A DNA stretch of 64,000 bases from JABDMH01 sp965222645 (GTDB taxonomy: Bacteria > Bacteroidota > Bacteroidia > Chitinophagales > Saprospiraceae), in the NCBI GenBank assembly GCA_965222645.1, contig OZ244968.1, positions 1,178,001 to 1,242,000 on the forward strand, given 5' to 3'. The translations under genes were made by a program, and so were the position numbers. Below are positions 37,701 to 45,149 of this stretch, piece after piece. Numbering within the stretch: the first letter of the stretch is position 1; every line of letters begins with the position of its first letter. The notes beneath the pieces were generated by a model. That model was not told the origin of the DNA. It saw nothing but the letters and a program-made list of their open reading frames with translations, and ran no database searches.

Positions 37701-38468
37701 GGAGAATATGGCTTGCGGATGTTTGGGATGGGGGCCAGGTGCTATAATCAGACGATTGGGAGGTTTATTGCTGTGGATCCAATGGTGGATGCTCCGAAGC
37801 AGGTAGCAATGTCACCATATTCTGCTATGGCCAACAATCCAATTCGCTATATTGATCCTACTGGAATGATTTGGGAGGATCCCAAACAAGCAGAAAGATT
37901 GAAAACATCGATCAATAATAGGATGGCAAGCATTGAGAAAAATAGTGCAAGAATCCAGGCTAAGATTGACGAGGGAGGTCTAAGTGATAAAAAGTTAGCA
38001 AGACTTGAGGGGCGACTTTCTGAAAATAGTCAAAAGACGGAATTATTAAATCAATCACTAGCCGACGTAGAAGCAATTGGAAATGCAGCCGAAACCTTCA
38101 GACTTGGAAGCCCAAGGAGTAGTGATGGCACTCATGGAGTTGTTAAGGGAAGCGATGGTGTGATTACAATAGAAGGAAGTAATACAGGACTACATATACA
38201 CGAAATGCGCCACCTCGGCCAATCTATTGAGGCGGGCGGTGTTAAATTTAACAAAGATGGGCGGTTACTAAATGCAGCGACAACACTTTCACAAGCAAGG
38301 CAATTTGAAGTCGAAGCATATCAGGTTCAATATTCTTATGATGGATCTTATCCAGCTGGAGCAAGCTCATTAAGTGACATAAATGAAAAATCGTTAATGA
38401 GAATAAGACTCAGTAATGGTGCAGCTGTTTACAAAAATCTTGCAAATCCTAAAAAGAAACAGAAATGA
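31749..38468 (+). CDS. RHS/YD-repeat protein with C-terminal HExxH domain
   Basis: The 2239-residue secreted protein has a signal peptide and a short FnIII-like part broken by a Lys/Glu-rich stretch (~residues 120-160). A long YD-repeat shell follows (for example YTYSGNHLMRVEDAV, YIYDGTGTMIRREL). The RHS core YNQTIGRFIAVDPM ... SPYSAMANNPIRYIDPTG ends near residue 2038. The last ~200 residues form a separate module: a helical coiled segment, then HEMRH (residues 2151-2155) and downstream FEVEAY with candidate third-ligand Glu residues. This is an HExxH metallopeptidase signature, as found in polymorphic toxins. The module is more AT-rich than the shell, suggesting exchange. It overlaps the next gene by 4 bp. 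Confidence 0.9.
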   Translation: MQALIFRLSCRHLFIPLLFSFSLSLPAIDICPYFCPNENLPTGTELINTLEKNRDALDDDPRGLFFFDTIPPGKGKGKRTKVKKLSARITGDDVDIDWITIEEHDVDYFELYAAIDAQPYKSIEKIKPDKGKIKEKEEKEYELKDKESKKKNKEAKRIYYRLHEVTKEGEDHILAVAMASSSSGSGNSNAPDQLLDLLPQTTPKSPEVAAMERFDQSPVSHFTGIADISIPIHTIAVGALKIPIELKYHSGGNKVSDVAPRQGLGWSITGLYSLSAEIRGQADQTSSTGMLNNDLPTFTLSCITPADKQLLDGHINFDYDMERDVFTYRTPLRTNSFVVTPDSTYFLEADRSLINYSGGFNDFTLLDDHGNQYYYDIKENTGGNNINNTSAWHVSEILTSVSGEKVSYTYYNLETLSYITDHTTVHTVHTDLCDNVPAGINSGPQPPTYLQNTVYISQRPLKEIFFPGGKIHFVLESQDRQDLSGAKALDKIDVYSYDFEEAGTNKYKLIRSYDLSYVYKTRSGTNGGKVLFLDKVEQKDNGGVVIGTYKMDYNTTSLPKKDSYATDEQGYYNGATNANLIPAYSIPYAPNCNSTNSTATNSSPANRNSNGTYMDAWMLERIDYPTGGYTKFEYEPHKYIDGSTTTLAGGLRIKKMTSYSGSGALLKSFRYGASESGHGTYRDYSKVMMRTDQMIKKEDNTGGSDYYSYNVMRLSSGVNTLINAFEGVPVTYGEVTVYEDSTGAGSIGKTIYTYKNDVNDLAITGNGSTNRQVLQSRHWARGQLLSRKVYGSDNNLKEEITNTYTAIIPSNPTPALGYILGRSLDMITLGVTNGSGCLIDDDQFILNPYSWYPGLLKLNTTRSRKYDDITPGKYVDRLITHSYDPDDYQLTEEKYTNTDGDERIKRYRYVTGLSNLSASYTGAALAFFHMRENNQLNTPIEINTLRKSGSTTRYLSGLLSEYSIKLLDGRYYVLPANIYQARIDDLNQPTSFTQVNVSSGGTISRDASYVHRLDFIDYTTHGRIDRWKRPGNSIIKYTWDTDANSTYHHRMQNSILHHGNTAAQITQYKISRSLLGMDTLIIPNGISTTYNYDSYGRFKRILDHAGDIDQENEYVISSGGNSRVIIHTPRSSMSILSTDITEVMTDIHFYDGLGRAEQTMQKQASPNASTHIVQGAVTRDDFGRTSKDYVPFSAGGSTTQKASLPPSVHGDNKPYGEVKTYDDSPLQKPKEILGPGSTWHSQNKFVENTYEVAPGSTIRKYVNGISGASVSGTYGTNELYMRKTISEQGNVTIAYLDNDGKIVQRSEQDSTGTYRHTAFIYNNHDRVRFVIQPQSFETSQSFTIDDGYFKDGVFEFVYDSLGREISRHTPGGGRSFTVHDRLDRTVLTQTALQKANNKWSYIRYDAFGRVAHTGELTSSLSQSVLADKFKAINQCYEQWVAGSWTTVSFPSELNSASKKIKVENIYDSYTAWNSLASFDSDHAYHNAISDATGLLTGSFSYNSDDANESYFDVVYYDYKLREIQRIRSHHLAASPASPQKIITSLEYNHAGDILRTKTTWQFEDRDDITHIDSTIYDHRSRPVSYASGVDVAAEVICTSAYDVTGRLNQKVYQPGGSYTKGGTNDYIFRPPSPTETNTADTARVAIILDAGTTIDVNSINTYMAVIDTSSDPGTTINALQTIQYSYNIRDWLTGINLNAEGNPVPNVSEGDLFSMKMNYASAGRYDGTMGSQAWAHHNADLQQRSYTFSYDAASRIKGATYSGVNGENYSVSDLRYDKNGNIKRLKRMGKKGSGFAQIDDLSYTYSGNHLMRVEDAVSGDNEVDFVNRNSGSDDYAYYADGCLQKDLNENISNIDYDTYLNKPVLVTLSTGETVKYIYDGTGTMIRRELSDGTSWDYLGGMILKDGNPYQIAMAEGRIVYEDTVPRHEYEYRDQVGNLRVSFTERNGKLQQTFAAGYSPFGVQIHPEVNTPAPCKFTFQGHEDIGEYGLRMFGMGARCYNQTIGRFIAVDPMVDAPKQVAMSPYSAMANNPIRYIDPTGMIWEDPKQAERLKTSINNRMASIEKNSARIQAKIDEGGLSDKKLARLEGRLSENSQKTELLNQSLADVEAIGNAAETFRLGSPRSSDGTHGVVKGSDGVITIEGSNTGLHIHEMRHLGQSIEAGGVKFNKDGRLLNAATTLSQARQFEVEAYQVQYSYDGSYPAGASSLSDINEKSLMRIRLSNGAAVYKNLANPKKKQK

Positions 38469-39208
38469 AAATATTAATATTGATATCAATTCTACTGTTT
38501 CTTGGTTGTTCTTCAACTAAAAACATTAGACCACAAAATGAAGATTTAGTTGGAACCTATAAGTTGGAAAGTGATTTAAAATTCCAAGCCTTGTCTGATG
38601 ATAGAAATTATTCAAGTTTAGTGCTTAATAGCGATGGAACATATAATTTAAATAAAGCCGCAGTAACATTTACCCCAGTCATAGAACAATGTGATTATGC
38701 ATCAAAGGGAAAATGGTCTATTGTAGCAAACAATGTTATTGAAATAACGAGTGAAAATTACTTTGTAGAGCAAGAGGGATTTGAATATGACATGAAAAAT
38801 GAGAACAAACTTTCTCAGGACAGTTTGTATATCCAAGTGAATTTTCCCACTGATTTTCAGCCGGTAAAATTAGGCTTTACGTTTAACCACAATAACAGCA
38901 AGTCAATTACAACAGATGAAACGTATATAGTATTGCCTAAATCCCAATACCTATGGAATAGAAGAACTGGTACAAATCACATCAGTTTTAACCTTAATGC
39001 AGAGGTGTCAGGAACAACAATCTATAAAAGCAGAATCTTGTTTAAGATTTTTGAAGAGTATATAGATACTGAGAAATACAACTATCTATCTATTACTTTA
39101 CCCAATTTTGATAGATGTTTCTTTGAATTTGAGCCGTACTATCAGGATTTGATTTTAATAAAAGGAAGAAATCAATTATTATGGCAAGGTGATATTTGGA
39201 GGAAATAA
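38465..39208 (+). CDS. Lipoprotein, candidate immunity protein of the RHS toxin
   Basis: The 247-residue protein has a lipobox (LLFLGCSS). It then has a lipocalin-like first part (LVGTYKLESDLKF, SLVLNSDGTYNL, KGKWSIVANNVIEI) and a beta-rich second part. Its ATG overlaps the RHS stop codon, and its AT-rich composition matches the toxin tip rather than the shell. In polymorphic toxin loci the gene directly after the toxin is usually the immunity gene. A surface or periplasmic lipoprotein would fit protection against an exported peptidase. The role is inference; it could also be an ordinary lipocalin-like lipoprotein. Confidence 0.68.
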   Translation: MKILILISILLFLGCSSTKNIRPQNEDLVGTYKLESDLKFQALSDDRNYSSLVLNSDGTYNLNKAAVTFTPVIEQCDYASKGKWSIVANNVIEITSENYFVEQEGFEYDMKNENKLSQDSLYIQVNFPTDFQPVKLGFTFNHNNSKSITTDETYIVLPKSQYLWNRRTGTNHISFNLNAEVSGTTIYKSRILFKIFEEYIDTEKYNYLSITLPNFDRCFFEFEPYYQDLILIKGRNQLLWQGDIWRK

Positions 39209-39212
39209 TAGC

Positions 39213-39554
39213 TTACTTCAAGAAAGTCTGCATTTTGTTTTTAGCCAAAAAGGCATCCAAGAAAGTAAAAACACAAGCCTTGTCAGTCTCATCCAACTCG
39301 TTAATCTCTTGAAAGCGCTTAAGCATGGCGGGATCTTTGAGCAGTTGTGCTTCTTTAGCCTCACCTAATAAATAACCAACTGTAGTTCCAAGTTCTTCGG
39401 CTAATCGTTTTACCACATCAATAGATGGCTTCATCTCGTCGCGTTCATATCTGCCAATGACAGTATGAACGCTACCGATTTTAGCAGCTAAGTCTTTTTG
39501 TGATAAGCCTTTGGCTTCACGTGCTTCCCTGAGTTTTTTGCCAAACGACAACAT
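39213..39554 (-). CDS. XRE-family (HTH_3) transcriptional regulator
   Basis: The 113-residue protein has an N-terminal helix-turn-helix: FGKKLREAREAKGLSQKDLA, then KIGSVHTVIGRYERDEMKPS. A helical C-terminal tail follows (LKRFQEINELDETDKACVFTFL) and may dimerise. It converges on the immunity candidate, with 4 bp between stops. Its upstream region ends at the left edge of the IS66 remnant, so its original promoter may have been replaced. Confidence 0.88.
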   Translation of the reverse strand: MLSFGKKLREAREAKGLSQKDLAAKIGSVHTVIGRYERDEMKPSIDVVKRLAEELGTTVGYLLGEAKEAQLLKDPAMLKRFQEINELDETDKACVFTFLDAFLAKNKMQTFLK

Positions 39555-39659
39555 GGCTTAATGACTTATAAGGTTAATAAATACCTTGATTTTATTAAAC
39601 TACACAAAGGTAAGCGTCCTGCAATCTACGTATAATAATAACTGGCACTGGATTAAGTT

Positions 39660-40508
39660 TCAAGCAATGGTTTGCTTGAATGTTTGTTTGTTTTTCTCAA
39701 TGGGTAATAGTTGATGTAGCTTATTGATGTCATGCCCATCAATGTGATTGAATGCATAAATGAGCCACCGGAAAGGGTCAATACCATTGAGTTTGCAAGT
39801 TGCGATCAGACTATAGGCGATGGTTGCTATGCGAGCACCATCATGTGAGCCACAAAAGAGATAATTTTTTCGGCCCAATGCCAAGGGACGTATTTGATTT
39901 TCGATCAAATTATTATCAGGTTGTAAATTGCCATCTTTGGTGTATTCGATTAGACCATCCCATCTTTTGAGCATATAGTTAATTGCTTGCTGTAGGGGAT
40001 TAGTGGGTAGATTGGGTTGGATATTATCTTCCAACCACTTCTTGATGTCATTGAGCACAGGGATTGAATCACTTTGTCTTCGTTGGCGTATTTGCTCGGG
40101 ATCCAGGTTGTCTTCTTTACATTTTCTTTCAATGTCATAGAGCTGACTGATTAGTCCCAACATAGAGTCTGCTTTTTTTCTATTGTAATCTCTTGCTTCA
40201 AAAAAATTACGTCGGCTATGGACCATGCAATGCATGAGGGTAACATCTGCTTGTTTTCCTTTCGTTTCATAGGAAACATTACCATCTACCTGCAGATGAC
40301 CACTAAAATCTTTCAGGCCTCCTAAAATATTTACCTTTTCTTTAGTTTTTATATAATCAAATACGACCAATTTTTCTTTGGGAGCTAGTTTAATCAGCAC
40401 GCATCCTTTTAGCGCACTTCCTGGTTTATCTCTGGTGAGTACTGGAATGGACGATTCATCGGCCTGTAAGTAATTTGATTTGAAGAGCCATGGTTTTAAG
40501 CAGTTCAT
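39660..40508 (-). pseudogene. tnpC: IS66 transposase TnpC, N-terminal deletion
   Basis: Only 282 residues remain of a protein that is normally about 500. The visible part starts at NCLKPWLFKSNYLQADESSI and runs through the core with HLQVDGNVSYET, MHCMVHSRRNFFEA and NLIENQIRPLALGRKNYLFCGSHDGA. The zinc-binding and leucine-zipper N terminus is missing. The remnant begins where tnpB-derived sequence ends, so an internal deletion is likely. It is probably inactive. Confidence 0.82.
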
Positions 40509-40586
40509 AGAGTAATTTTAGTTTTGCGGCTCCTTTTATTACTCTGCTGTTCAGCGTAGATCTTGAAAATGACAGCCCAAACATCC

Positions 40587-40928
40587 CTATACCGTTTGCG
40601 TAGTTTTGCACTTTTTATGTGTACCCCTTCCAGCATCATCATTAACGTCGGAATTTCTATTTCTTTCGACGATTCCTTTTTCTTTCCAACTCGGCAACTC
40701 AAATGTCCCGGACGATAATTTCTTATAGTAGATCACAAAACCTGTACGGTCCCATATCAATACCTTTATTAACGTACGACGCTTATTTACAAATAGGTAG
40801 GCATCTCCCTGCAATGGATCTACTCCCATCTCATTGATCACCAAACCCGCTAACCCCGCAAAGCTCTTTCTCATATCTGTGGGATGGCGATACATGTAAT
40901 ACCGATGGGTGGTGGATAACCCTATCAT
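40587..40928 (-). pseudogene. tnpB: IS66 accessory protein TnpB, frameshifted
   Basis: The first ~80 residues are typical TnpB (YRHPTDMRKSFAGLAGLV, GDAYLFVNKRRTLIKVLIWDRTGFVIYYKKLSSGTFELPSW). After PSWKEK the frame is lost in an A-rich run near 40683-40692. The expected continuation (KEIEIPTLMMMLEGVHIKS) is found in another frame. A single-base indel explains this. Its start overlaps tnpA by ATGA. Confidence 0.82.
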
Positions 40929-41218
40929 TTCTGCTCGATAAGCTTAAGTAAATAATCTGGGGGCACCAGTTGCGAAAAACGTATCGTTATATCTTGATTT
41001 ATGCTGATCTCAACACTGCAAGGCAGATCCCTTATTTTATTTGTTTTTACTCGCACAAACGAGCCGTTACTCATCACTTCATTCTGATATCTCCTCAACC
41101 AATATTGATAGCTCGATAGCTTCAGATTGGTCAATTCACAAAAGTCTTCCTTGCTTATCTGACCCTCCAACACACCTTTTATTAATGGGAATACATCTTC
41201 TTTCTTCTGTCTGGCCAT
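40925..41218 (-). CDS. tnpA: IS66 accessory protein TnpA
   Basis: I use the ATG at 41218 (97 residues, MARQKKEDVFPLIKG). A TTG lies 18 bp upstream. The protein has a helix-turn-helix-like start (SKEDFCELTNLKLSSYQYWLRRY) and a C-terminal VEISINQDITIRFSQLVPPDYLLKLI, as in TnpA of IS66 elements. It appears intact but its partner genes are not. Confidence 0.78.
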   Translation of the reverse strand: MARQKKEDVFPLIKGVLEGQISKEDFCELTNLKLSSYQYWLRRYQNEVMSNGSFVRVKTNKIRDLPCSVEISINQDITIRFSQLVPPDYLLKLIEQK

Positions 41219-41287
41219 CTTTGCACTTTTCCACAAAGATTAACAATGATATCCAGGCAGACAATACGCTCATCACTAGACGTTTAC

Positions 41288-41784
41288 TTTTTAGCTGCCG
41301 TGAAAATCTGATTGAAAATGGATCAGCAAACTTCCTCCTACTAGATCATAACTTAAGAAAGACACTGAACGATTACTGTTCAAAGCTTGTACCAAACAGT
41401 GACGAAATAATTATCTTGGAAATATATAAGAGAGATCCAAGAAGAGTCTACAAAATCGAGAAAGTGCCCTATCTTTACATGATTCCTGATCGGAATTATC
41501 TTGTAAGCATGAAGGGTCCTTGTCCAATCTTTCTTCACCTTAGCGAATCGCAGGAGATTGATTTTGGATTCGACACAACTTTTGTTTCTCAAACAATCAG
41601 AAGTACTTACAGAAGATTTCATGAAGTTAACGAATATGAAATCACGGTATCTTCACACGATTTCGGGTGGCACTATGTAGTTGACAACCCACCGCTGATT
41701 TTCAACATGATGGATAGTATTATCAAATATTCGAATGTCGACGAACAATACGATAAATTAGATGATTTTCTTTATAATTATTAA
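41288..41784 (+). pseudogene. 5'-truncated gene abutting the IS66 right end
   Basis: From the IS end onward a frame encodes ~165 residues of plausible protein (FSCRENLIENGSANFLLLDH, DEIIILEIYKRDPRR, PCPIFLHLSESQEIDFGF, HDFGWHYVVDNPPLIFNMMD). The frame continues upstream into the IS, where it is a shadow of tnpA. No ATG lies near the IS boundary; the first Met is deep inside. I infer that IS66 removed the 5' part of a host gene. The family is not recognised. Confidence 0.55.
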
Positions 41785-41897
41785 GGTTTTTTGAAAAGAT
41801 AAACTGATTAGAAATACAGACATTAATTGATGGGAATTTACCAAAGGGAAATGGAAGTTTGGGAAAGGGGAAACAGATGGAACAGGGTGTCACAGAC

Positions 41898-42860
41898 TTA
41901 ATTTTTCAAAAAACGAAGAAAGCCCTTTTCATTTCCTGAAACAAATTCCAAAAAATACATCCCGGATTGCAGCCCGGAAATATCAAAGAGACTTGTTGCG
42001 GTATGGCTCTTTTTTTGAGAAATGATCCGTCCTTCTAAATCAAATATGGAAACAACCCCCCGGGTTTTAAGCTGTACCATCAAATACTCCGAAGCGGGAT
42101 TAGGATACACTTTCAGATCATCTGGGATAGTGTTTCTTGTCAGAGTTGCTTGATCTTCTTCAACTATGAGATTATCCATACAAAAATAAGCAGGAGTGTT
42201 CATACCGAAAGCACCCACATCACTGGATGACAATTTGAAAAACAGGCTGTCGACCCGGCCCAAAATGGATAGATCTACAGTAGTCCAGTCTTTCACTATA
42301 TAATCTGAGGACTCATCATCAGATCTGAAATCAGCCAGATAGAAGGAGACAGAATCGGATTTTAAAATCCCGTCTTTGAAGCCAAAAATGGTAAGTAAAA
42401 AATAGTCTGGATCTGATCCATCAATTCCGCCAAATTTCTTGGAAAATGCATCGCCGTTCAACATACTCAAAAAAGGGTATGTCGCATTGCAAAAACTTGC
42501 ACTACTCACTAGAAAACCTGAATCAATATCTATTGCCACTCGATCAAATGCATATGAGACGGTGTAATTCTGGGATTCATTTGCACCAGAACCGGCAATA
42601 CAAGCGTACTGATTTGTAAAGCCGGGAGTCACTGTATCCACTTTCGAGGATATCGCCCATCCCGTCCAGGCATCTAATGCAGGGTCAAAATCATTGCGCA
42701 AGAACACAGGGGATAAATAAAACCCGTCTGCTTCATCACGACCATTATTAAACGTATCCTGCGCGATATCGATACTTTCAAAATCGATTACCTGCTGTGC
42801 TAATAAAGTCACCAGCACACCACTCAGTAAAACCGTAAAAAATATTCTCATTTTAATCAT
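41898..42860 (-). CDS. DUF4465 protein with T9SS sorting domain, B12 locus
   Basis: The 320-residue protein has a signal peptide (MRIFFTVLLSGVLVTLLAQQ; a Met at 42851 is an equally good start). A DUF4465 domain follows (VIDFESIDI, DGFYLSPVFLRND, AWTGWAISSKVDT, YLADFRSDDESSDYIVKDWTTVDLS, YFCMDNLIVEE). It ends with a T9SS type A domain (VYPNPASEYL ... SGMYFLEFVSG). It overlaps the btuB-like gene by 8 bp and shares its riboswitch. This suggests a surface-exposed partner of the receptor, perhaps binding cobalamin or a B12-bearing protein. The family's exact role is inference. Confidence 0.82.
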   Translation of the reverse strand: MIKMRIFFTVLLSGVLVTLLAQQVIDFESIDIAQDTFNNGRDEADGFYLSPVFLRNDFDPALDAWTGWAISSKVDTVTPGFTNQYACIAGSGANESQNYTVSYAFDRVAIDIDSGFLVSSASFCNATYPFLSMLNGDAFSKKFGGIDGSDPDYFLLTIFGFKDGILKSDSVSFYLADFRSDDESSDYIVKDWTTVDLSILGRVDSLFFKLSSSDVGAFGMNTPAYFCMDNLIVEEDQATLTRNTIPDDLKVYPNPASEYLMVQLKTRGVVSIFDLEGRIISQKKSHTATSLFDISGLQSGMYFLEFVSGNEKGFLRFLKN

Positions 42861-44730
42861 TTTGTCCGAACCGTATTTTCACACCTGCTTGAATATTTCT
42901 TCCTGGCATGGGACGGTTTTCGATAATTAAATAATCTGTATTCCAAACGTTATTGAGTCGGAAATAAAACAGTAGTTCATTTCCCCAGAATCGAGACAAG
43001 AATGAAAATCGTACAAGTCCAAGTCGATAGCCTTCGAGATTTTCATTTATGCCACGAAAAGATCCCGTCAATCTGTAATCATATTGGGTCTCAAGACTTT
43101 TAAATTTTATTGCGATGAGGGCAGACGCTAAGCTTTTAGGAATATAAAATAGTTGCTGGCCCCTCCTGATTTCCGGCACATCCAGCTTCTGTTGGCTGGT
43201 GGAAAGGATATAGGAATACTTTACATCGAGGCGGATTGAAAAATCTGCAGCAATTAAATATCTTAGCTGGGCATTCCACTCTATTCCACGGCTCCAGACC
43301 TTACCCAAATTCTGTGCCGACCAAAAATTATTGGATGGAGATCTACTCCACAAAATCCAATTTTTTATACGACGATTGAATACAGTATTTGTGTTTGCAA
43401 TTGAAAATGTGGGTCCCCGATGCTTGAAAACAATCCTTATTTCCTCGCTCCAGCCTCCTTCAGGTTTTAGCGTCGGGTTTCCTCCTGGTATCCAGTAGCG
43501 ATCGTTGAGACTTGGCAACCGGAAATTTCTACTCAACTTGGTGCCTAGAGTCCATTTATCCAAATAATATTCCAGATTGACAAAAGGGAGAACCGGTTGA
43601 ATAAAAGTACCTGCCCATCCACTACTGATACCGGCTCTCACCTTAAGTTTCTTTCTCGTGATTTCTGCAGTAGCAAAAATTAGATTTTGATATTCACTTT
43701 GTGCTTTTTCATAAGCCAGGGTATGGGCCCTGGTAATATTGTGATTTGTACCCAAAATCAAATTTGTCTCCTCTCCCACTTTGAAATCTCCAGTATAACT
43801 GCCGATAAATGATGTAAAATGATTTCTACTGCTGAGACGTATCTCGGGATCTCGAAATTTGTTTGTGACATTGAAAAATGCAATACGGTATTTTTCATTT
43901 CTTTTTACAGCATTATTCTCATATGACATGACCATTCTGAAAGAATCGTCATCCTGCTTTGCTGTGCTTCTTGATTGAGTCAACAATGGTGGAATTTCAC
44001 GAACGGAAGATTGATTCCACAAGTGCACATTTATATTTTTGCGTTCTGTCAATTCCAAACGAAAAGATTGCATGATCCCCTTTTGATTTATGGAGGCATT
44101 TTTTAATCGCCTGGCAGGGAGTGTAGTGATAGGCATATATGGAAAATTATTTTTCCCCTTGGAGAAAATAAAACGAGTTTGGCCGTGCCATGCTCTTCCG
44201 CCATTAGTCATAGATAAGCCATGTCTCTGGTTTGCAAAGGATCCAATCTCGGAAAAGACCTGTAGCTTCCTTTCATTTTCCAACTCCGTAATTAAGTTTA
44301 TAGTGCCAGAAACAGATCCACTGCCCTGCACGGTACTATTTCCTCCGCGCATTATTTGCATTTTATCAAAAAAAGTAGCTGGCAAGAGTGACAAATCGAG
44401 TTGGCCCAACATGGGGCTTTCAACCGGGATGCCATTCCAGGTTAGTTTAGTATGGCTCGCCGTTCCACCTCTCAGAGCCAGGGTAGATAGAGTACCTGGG
44501 CCATAGTTCTTGATAAATACGCTCGAGGCACCCTCCATTGCATCAGCTATAGTAAAAGGAGGCAATTGATTAAAATCATCCAAAACAATGGTTTGACTAC
44601 TCCCACCTTTGATTGCCAGATTTCCCGTACTGTCGAATACTACGATCGAATCCAAAACGTATATAGTGTCTGGCTGCGGAAAAGCCAAATTGTAGATCCC
44701 AATGAGAGTTACGACAATCAAGAAACGCAT
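42853..44730 (-). CDS. btuB: BtuB-like TonB-dependent receptor under a cobalamin riboswitch
   Basis: I start at the ATG at 44730 (625 residues), which begins a signal peptide (MRFLIVVTLIGIYNLAFPQ). Upstream codons would overlap the riboswitch region. The plug domain is visible (LPPFTIADAMEGASSVFIKNYG, LSTLALRGGTASHTKLTWNGIPV, MRGGNSTVQGSGSVSGTINL), then a barrel ending with NVWNTDYLIIENRPMPGRNIQAGVKIRFG. The receptor size and the B12 riboswitch together point to vitamin B12 uptake across the outer membrane. Confidence 0.88.
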   Translation of the reverse strand: MRFLIVVTLIGIYNLAFPQPDTIYVLDSIVVFDSTGNLAIKGGSSQTIVLDDFNQLPPFTIADAMEGASSVFIKNYGPGTLSTLALRGGTASHTKLTWNGIPVESPMLGQLDLSLLPATFFDKMQIMRGGNSTVQGSGSVSGTINLITELENERKLQVFSEIGSFANQRHGLSMTNGGRAWHGQTRFIFSKGKNNFPYMPITTLPARRLKNASINQKGIMQSFRLELTERKNINVHLWNQSSVREIPPLLTQSRSTAKQDDDSFRMVMSYENNAVKRNEKYRIAFFNVTNKFRDPEIRLSSRNHFTSFIGSYTGDFKVGEETNLILGTNHNITRAHTLAYEKAQSEYQNLIFATAEITRKKLKVRAGISSGWAGTFIQPVLPFVNLEYYLDKWTLGTKLSRNFRLPSLNDRYWIPGGNPTLKPEGGWSEEIRIVFKHRGPTFSIANTNTVFNRRIKNWILWSRSPSNNFWSAQNLGKVWSRGIEWNAQLRYLIAADFSIRLDVKYSYILSTSQQKLDVPEIRRGQQLFYIPKSLASALIAIKFKSLETQYDYRLTGSFRGINENLEGYRLGLVRFSFLSRFWGNELLFYFRLNNVWNTDYLIIENRPMPGRNIQAGVKIRFGQND

Positions 44731-44837
44731 ACTCAAATTATAAAGAGTACAAAGGCAGGAAACATACCGTAAACTGGTGGAATAAGGACTTATTTTCCCG
44801 ACTTCTACTCCGGAAGTAAAGAACCCAAAAATCATTT

Positions 44838-45022
44838 AGGCAGGTCTTCTGGCTTACTCCCCTTCCGGCACCTTCCCATCTCAAACGAGAGACAGTGGTA
44901 ATGATTGCCGAAAAGTATAAAGAGCTTACAGCAGCGGAGACTGCTCCGGATTTCCACCGGATTCCCTTTTAAAAACCCAAGTTTGAAACTTAGATTTACC
45001 TCAACAGATCGAAGGTAATCAA
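44838..45022 (-). promoter_or_regulatory. Cobalamin riboswitch
   Basis: Read on the minus strand, the segment contains the conserved core AAAAGGGAATCCGGTG, then AATCCGGAGCAGTCTCCGC and the B12 box AGCCAGAAGACCTGCC directly before the receptor gene. The paired ACCTTCGAT...AGGT segments lie at its 5' side. This matches the adenosylcobalamin/hydroxocobalamin riboswitch class and normally represses downstream expression when B12 is abundant. Confidence 0.95.
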
Positions 45023-45149
45023 ATTTATTTACCGGAATGCCAGTAAATTTCCCTCTGCCAGATATCTGATAGCCCCATTACATATCGCACTCGACGTTAT
45101 TCCTCCATTGAATCTCCCGTAGAAATAATAGTTTTATCTTACACAAAGA

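Larger units (their letters stand above)
39610..41287. mobile_element. Decayed IS66-family insertion sequence
   Basis: The element is bounded by GTAAGCGTCC at 39610 and, in inverse orientation, GTAAACGTCT ending at 41287, the usual IS66 termini. Inside, on the minus strand, are tnpA, a frameshifted tnpB and an N-terminally deleted tnpC. The flanking 8-mers (ACACAAAG and TTTTTAGC) do not match, so no target duplication remains. This suggests a deletion or rearrangement after insertion. Confidence 0.82.

Noticed and set aside
40505..40702. Separate 65-residue gene inside the IS66 element
   Set aside because: It is the out-of-frame continuation of tnpB after an indel, not an independent gene.
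41041..41287. N-terminal part of a 247-codon rightward frame
   Set aside because: This part is antisense to tnpA inside the IS. Only the portion after 41287 has coding character.
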